Of a DNA stretch of 64,000 nt, positions 59,274-64,000 are shown one piece after another; positions within the stretch are counted from its first letter, which is position 1, and every line of letters starts with the position of its first letter. The notes below the pieces were generated by a model that was not told the DNA's origin, searched no databases, and worked only from the letters and a program-made list of their open reading frames with translations. Both the position numbers and the translations under genes were made by a program. The stretch comes from Deltaproteobacteria bacterium (GTDB lineage: Bacteria > SZUA-79 > Acidulodesulfobacterales > Acidulodesulfobacteraceae): contig JAMDCP010000001.1 of NCBI GenBank assembly GCA_023489335.1, forward strand, positions 1 to 64,000. Reading direction: 5' to 3'.

Positions 59274-59525
59274 TTTATGTAAAACCGATAAAATATTGTT
59301 GATAAAAATGTTTAATTCATGTTTGTATTGTGTTTAAAAAAAATAATTTAAAAAAATTAAACAATGTTTTTTTGGGAAAGGTATGAAAATTCTACATGTT
59401 TTTAAACAATATATTATTGAATAACTTTAAATGGTTATAGAGTTATAAACAGGTTTAAGCGCCACTATTACTATTAAGTTTTTAAAATATTATTAAATTA
59501 ATAATAATAATAGGAAAAGTTAAAA

Positions 59526-60788
59526 ATGTTAAATTTTAAAATTAAAAAGGATAGTTTTCTGAATTGCTTATTTATAGTTCAAGGGGCGGCTGAAAGAAAA
59601 GGAACCCTGCCTATTCTTTCCAATCTTTTAATAGAAAATATAGGAAAGGATTCTATTAAAATAAGCGCAACCGACCTGGAAATTAGCATTATAACATATT
59701 GCAAAGCGGAAATTATCGAGGAAGGAAAGGTTGCCGTAAATTCAAAAAAAATTTACAGTATCGTAAGGGAATTTCCTGAAAGTAAAAATAAAGACGATAT
59801 TTTCATAAATTTTAAAGAAAATGATTCAGGAATTGTTACTATCAGCTATAAAAAAACGGTTTTTAAATTAACAACCGTGCCAGCCATAGATTATCCGACG
59901 ATTGTCGATTTTAAATTGGAAGACGGCTTTAATATTGATTTTAAAATATTAAAGAAGCTTATTAATAATGTTATATTTTCTACGGCGGCGAACGAAGAGA
60001 CAAAGAGAAATCTTACGGGCGTATATTTTGTTTTGGTTGATTTAAACGGGCAGGATTATCTCAGATTAGTTGCAACCGACGGGCATAGATTGGCTTTAGC
60101 TCAAGCGGAAGTCGTTTATAGCAGTAAAAAAAATGAAGGTATTTATGATTTGTTAAAAAATGGAGTAATAATACCTAAAAAGGTTTTAGCCGAGATTTTA
60201 AAGTTAGATAAATCTGATTCGGTTAATATTTCAATAAATTCAAATAATGTATTTTTTCATTTTAACGGAAAACTTACCACTCCGCTCCCGGACGAAGGTC
60301 CTGCAAAACCTCTTAAAGGCTTGGATAGTTCAAATATTCAGGCAAGGGGCGCCGAATTTATATCAAGGTTAATCGAAGGGAAATTCCCCGATTATCAAAC
60401 CGTAATTCCCAAAGATAATTATAAGACATCGATAATAGATACTAAGAATTTTTTTAATTCAATTAAAAGGGTTTCTTTGTTAGCCGAGGAAAAAAGCCAT
60501 TCCATAGAATTAAGTTTTAGCGATAATAATTTATTAATTAAAACGGTAAATACAAGCGTTGGAGAGGCAAGCGACGAATTAGATATTAAGTATAGCGGCG
60601 AACCTATAAGTATTAAATTAAATTCAAGGTATATTATGGATTTTATCTTAAACATTGCAGAGGAAAATATAAAAGTTAAGTTTAACACGATTTACACCCC
60701 GTTTGTCATCGAACCTTTCACGGATGATAGTAAAAGCGGTAATAAAATGATGGAAATTATAGGCGTGTTTATGCCTATGAGATATTAA
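59526..60788 (+). CDS. dnaN: DNA polymerase III beta subunit
   Basis: ILSNLLIEN...ISATDLEISI; LRLVATDGHRLA; C-terminal MMEIIGVFMPMRY. Confidence 0.96.
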   Translation: MLNFKIKKDSFLNCLFIVQGAAERKGTLPILSNLLIENIGKDSIKISATDLEISIITYCKAEIIEEGKVAVNSKKIYSIVREFPESKNKDDIFINFKENDSGIVTISYKKTVFKLTTVPAIDYPTIVDFKLEDGFNIDFKILKKLINNVIFSTAANEETKRNLTGVYFVLVDLNGQDYLRLVATDGHRLALAQAEVVYSSKKNEGIYDLLKNGVIIPKKVLAEILKLDKSDSVNISINSNNVFFHFNGKLTTPLPDEGPAKPLKGLDSSNIQARGAEFISRLIEGKFPDYQTVIPKDNYKTSIIDTKNFFNSIKRVSLLAEEKSHSIELSFSDNNLLIKTVNTSVGEASDELDIKYSGEPISIKLNSRYIMDFILNIAEENIKVKFNTIYTPFVIEPFTDDSKSGNKMMEIIGVFMPMRY

Positions 60789-60805
60789 TATATTAAATGA
60801 GGTAA

Positions 60806-63307
<2,502 letters not shown>

Positions 63308-63325
63308 AGTTAAAGAACAGAGATA

Positions 63326-63673
63326 CTAAGGTTTTTGTTTGCTTTCTTTAGTTTTTGACTTTTTTGCGGGGTTTGTTTTAGCCGCCTCTTTTGCAGGTTT
63401 TTTTGAGCGGGTTTTTGACGCTTTAGCCGGTTTTCTTTTTGCGGGCTTTTTAATTGTTGTTTTTTCGCCGGGAATCAGGTTTGGGGATTCCGGCTGAGGC
63501 TGTTCTCCGTCATTCAAGGGATTAATTTGGTCTTTTAAATCGGAAGACGCTTTCTTGAATTCCCTGAGCCCTTTGCCGAGGGTTTTGCCGAGTTCCGGAA
63601 GTTTCGTGGGGCCAAATATTAATAAAGCAACCACGATAATAATAAGTATTTCCGGCGTTCCTATTCCAAACAT
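63326..63673 (-). CDS. tatA: Twin-arginine translocase TatA/TatE
   Basis: [43 protein letters not shown]; Lys/Ala/Pro-rich tail. Confidence 0.92.
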   Translation of the reverse strand: MFGIGTPEILIIIVVALLIFGPTKLPELGKTLGKGLREFKKASSDLKDQINPLNDGEQPQPESPNLIPGEKTTIKKPAKRKPAKASKTRSKKPAKEAAKTNPAKKSKTKESKQKP

Positions 63674-63736
63674 TTTTTATCCTCTATACAAAAATTATAT
63701 AACAATTTATTAAAATATTCAAATAAAAGAACTAAA

Positions 63737-64000
63737 ATGTTATTCGTAAACGATATTTTCTACAGTATTCAGGGCGAATCCTCCTTTGCGGGCTACCCCT
63801 GCAAATTTGTAAGGCTTGCGGGTTGCAACCTTAAATGTTCTTATTGCGATACCAAAGAGGCTTTGATAACTGAAAATTCTAAAAAATTAGCCGTAAGCGA
63901 AATTATTAATGAGTTGAATAAAATAGGCGGAAACATAAGGCTTGCGGAGATTACCGGCGGCGAACCCTTAATCCAGGAAGCCGTTTATGGATTGTTTGAT
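63737..64000 (+). CDS. queE: 7-carboxy-7-deazaguanine synthase QueE (partial, runs off window)
   Basis: MLFVNDIFYSIQGESSFAGYPCKFVRLAGCNLKCSYCDTKEA...EITGGEPLIQ. Confidence 0.93.
   Translation, partial: MLFVNDIFYSIQGESSFAGYPCKFVRLAGCNLKCSYCDTKEALITENSKKLAVSEIINELNKIGGNIRLAEITGGEPLIQEAVYGLFD

Overview
AT-rich bacterial chromosomal window spanning a replication-origin region. The landmarks are rpmH-rnpA-yidD-yidC-mnmE (minus strand) diverging from dnaA-dnaN-gyrB (plus strand). mnmG, rsmG and parAB lie further out, scattered over about 57 kb, and there are four parS-like 16-mers. Several accessory or energy modules sit between these housekeeping genes. (1) An arsR-arsD-arsA-arsC run is followed on the same strand by an overlapping pair that reads as hgcA-hgcB (mercury methylation), with the NVWCAAGK cap-helix motif, a 2x[4Fe-4S] ferredoxin and a C-terminal Cys-Cys. 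(2) A six-gene Hyf/Ech-like membrane complex has a large subunit that has lost both Ni-Fe cysteine pairs, which suggests an Ehr-type complex and not a hydrogenase. (3) A Tat-exported formate dehydrogenase is split by an in-frame UGA (selenocysteine), followed by a fused beta-gamma subunit and FdhE. (4) An IS607-type tnpA/tnpB element has a perfect 23-bp hairpin over the tnpA start codon. (5) An RNA-repair trio is present (thpR, rtcB, archease). (6) Duplicated TusA-like genes with eroded CPxP motifs lie next to a TetR regulator and matching operator-like sites. (7) A small decayed island is bracketed by a direct repeat carrying an in-frame-deleted methyltransferase copy. No CRISPR array, rRNA or convincing tRNA was seen. 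All calls come from reading the sequence and motifs; no database search was run.
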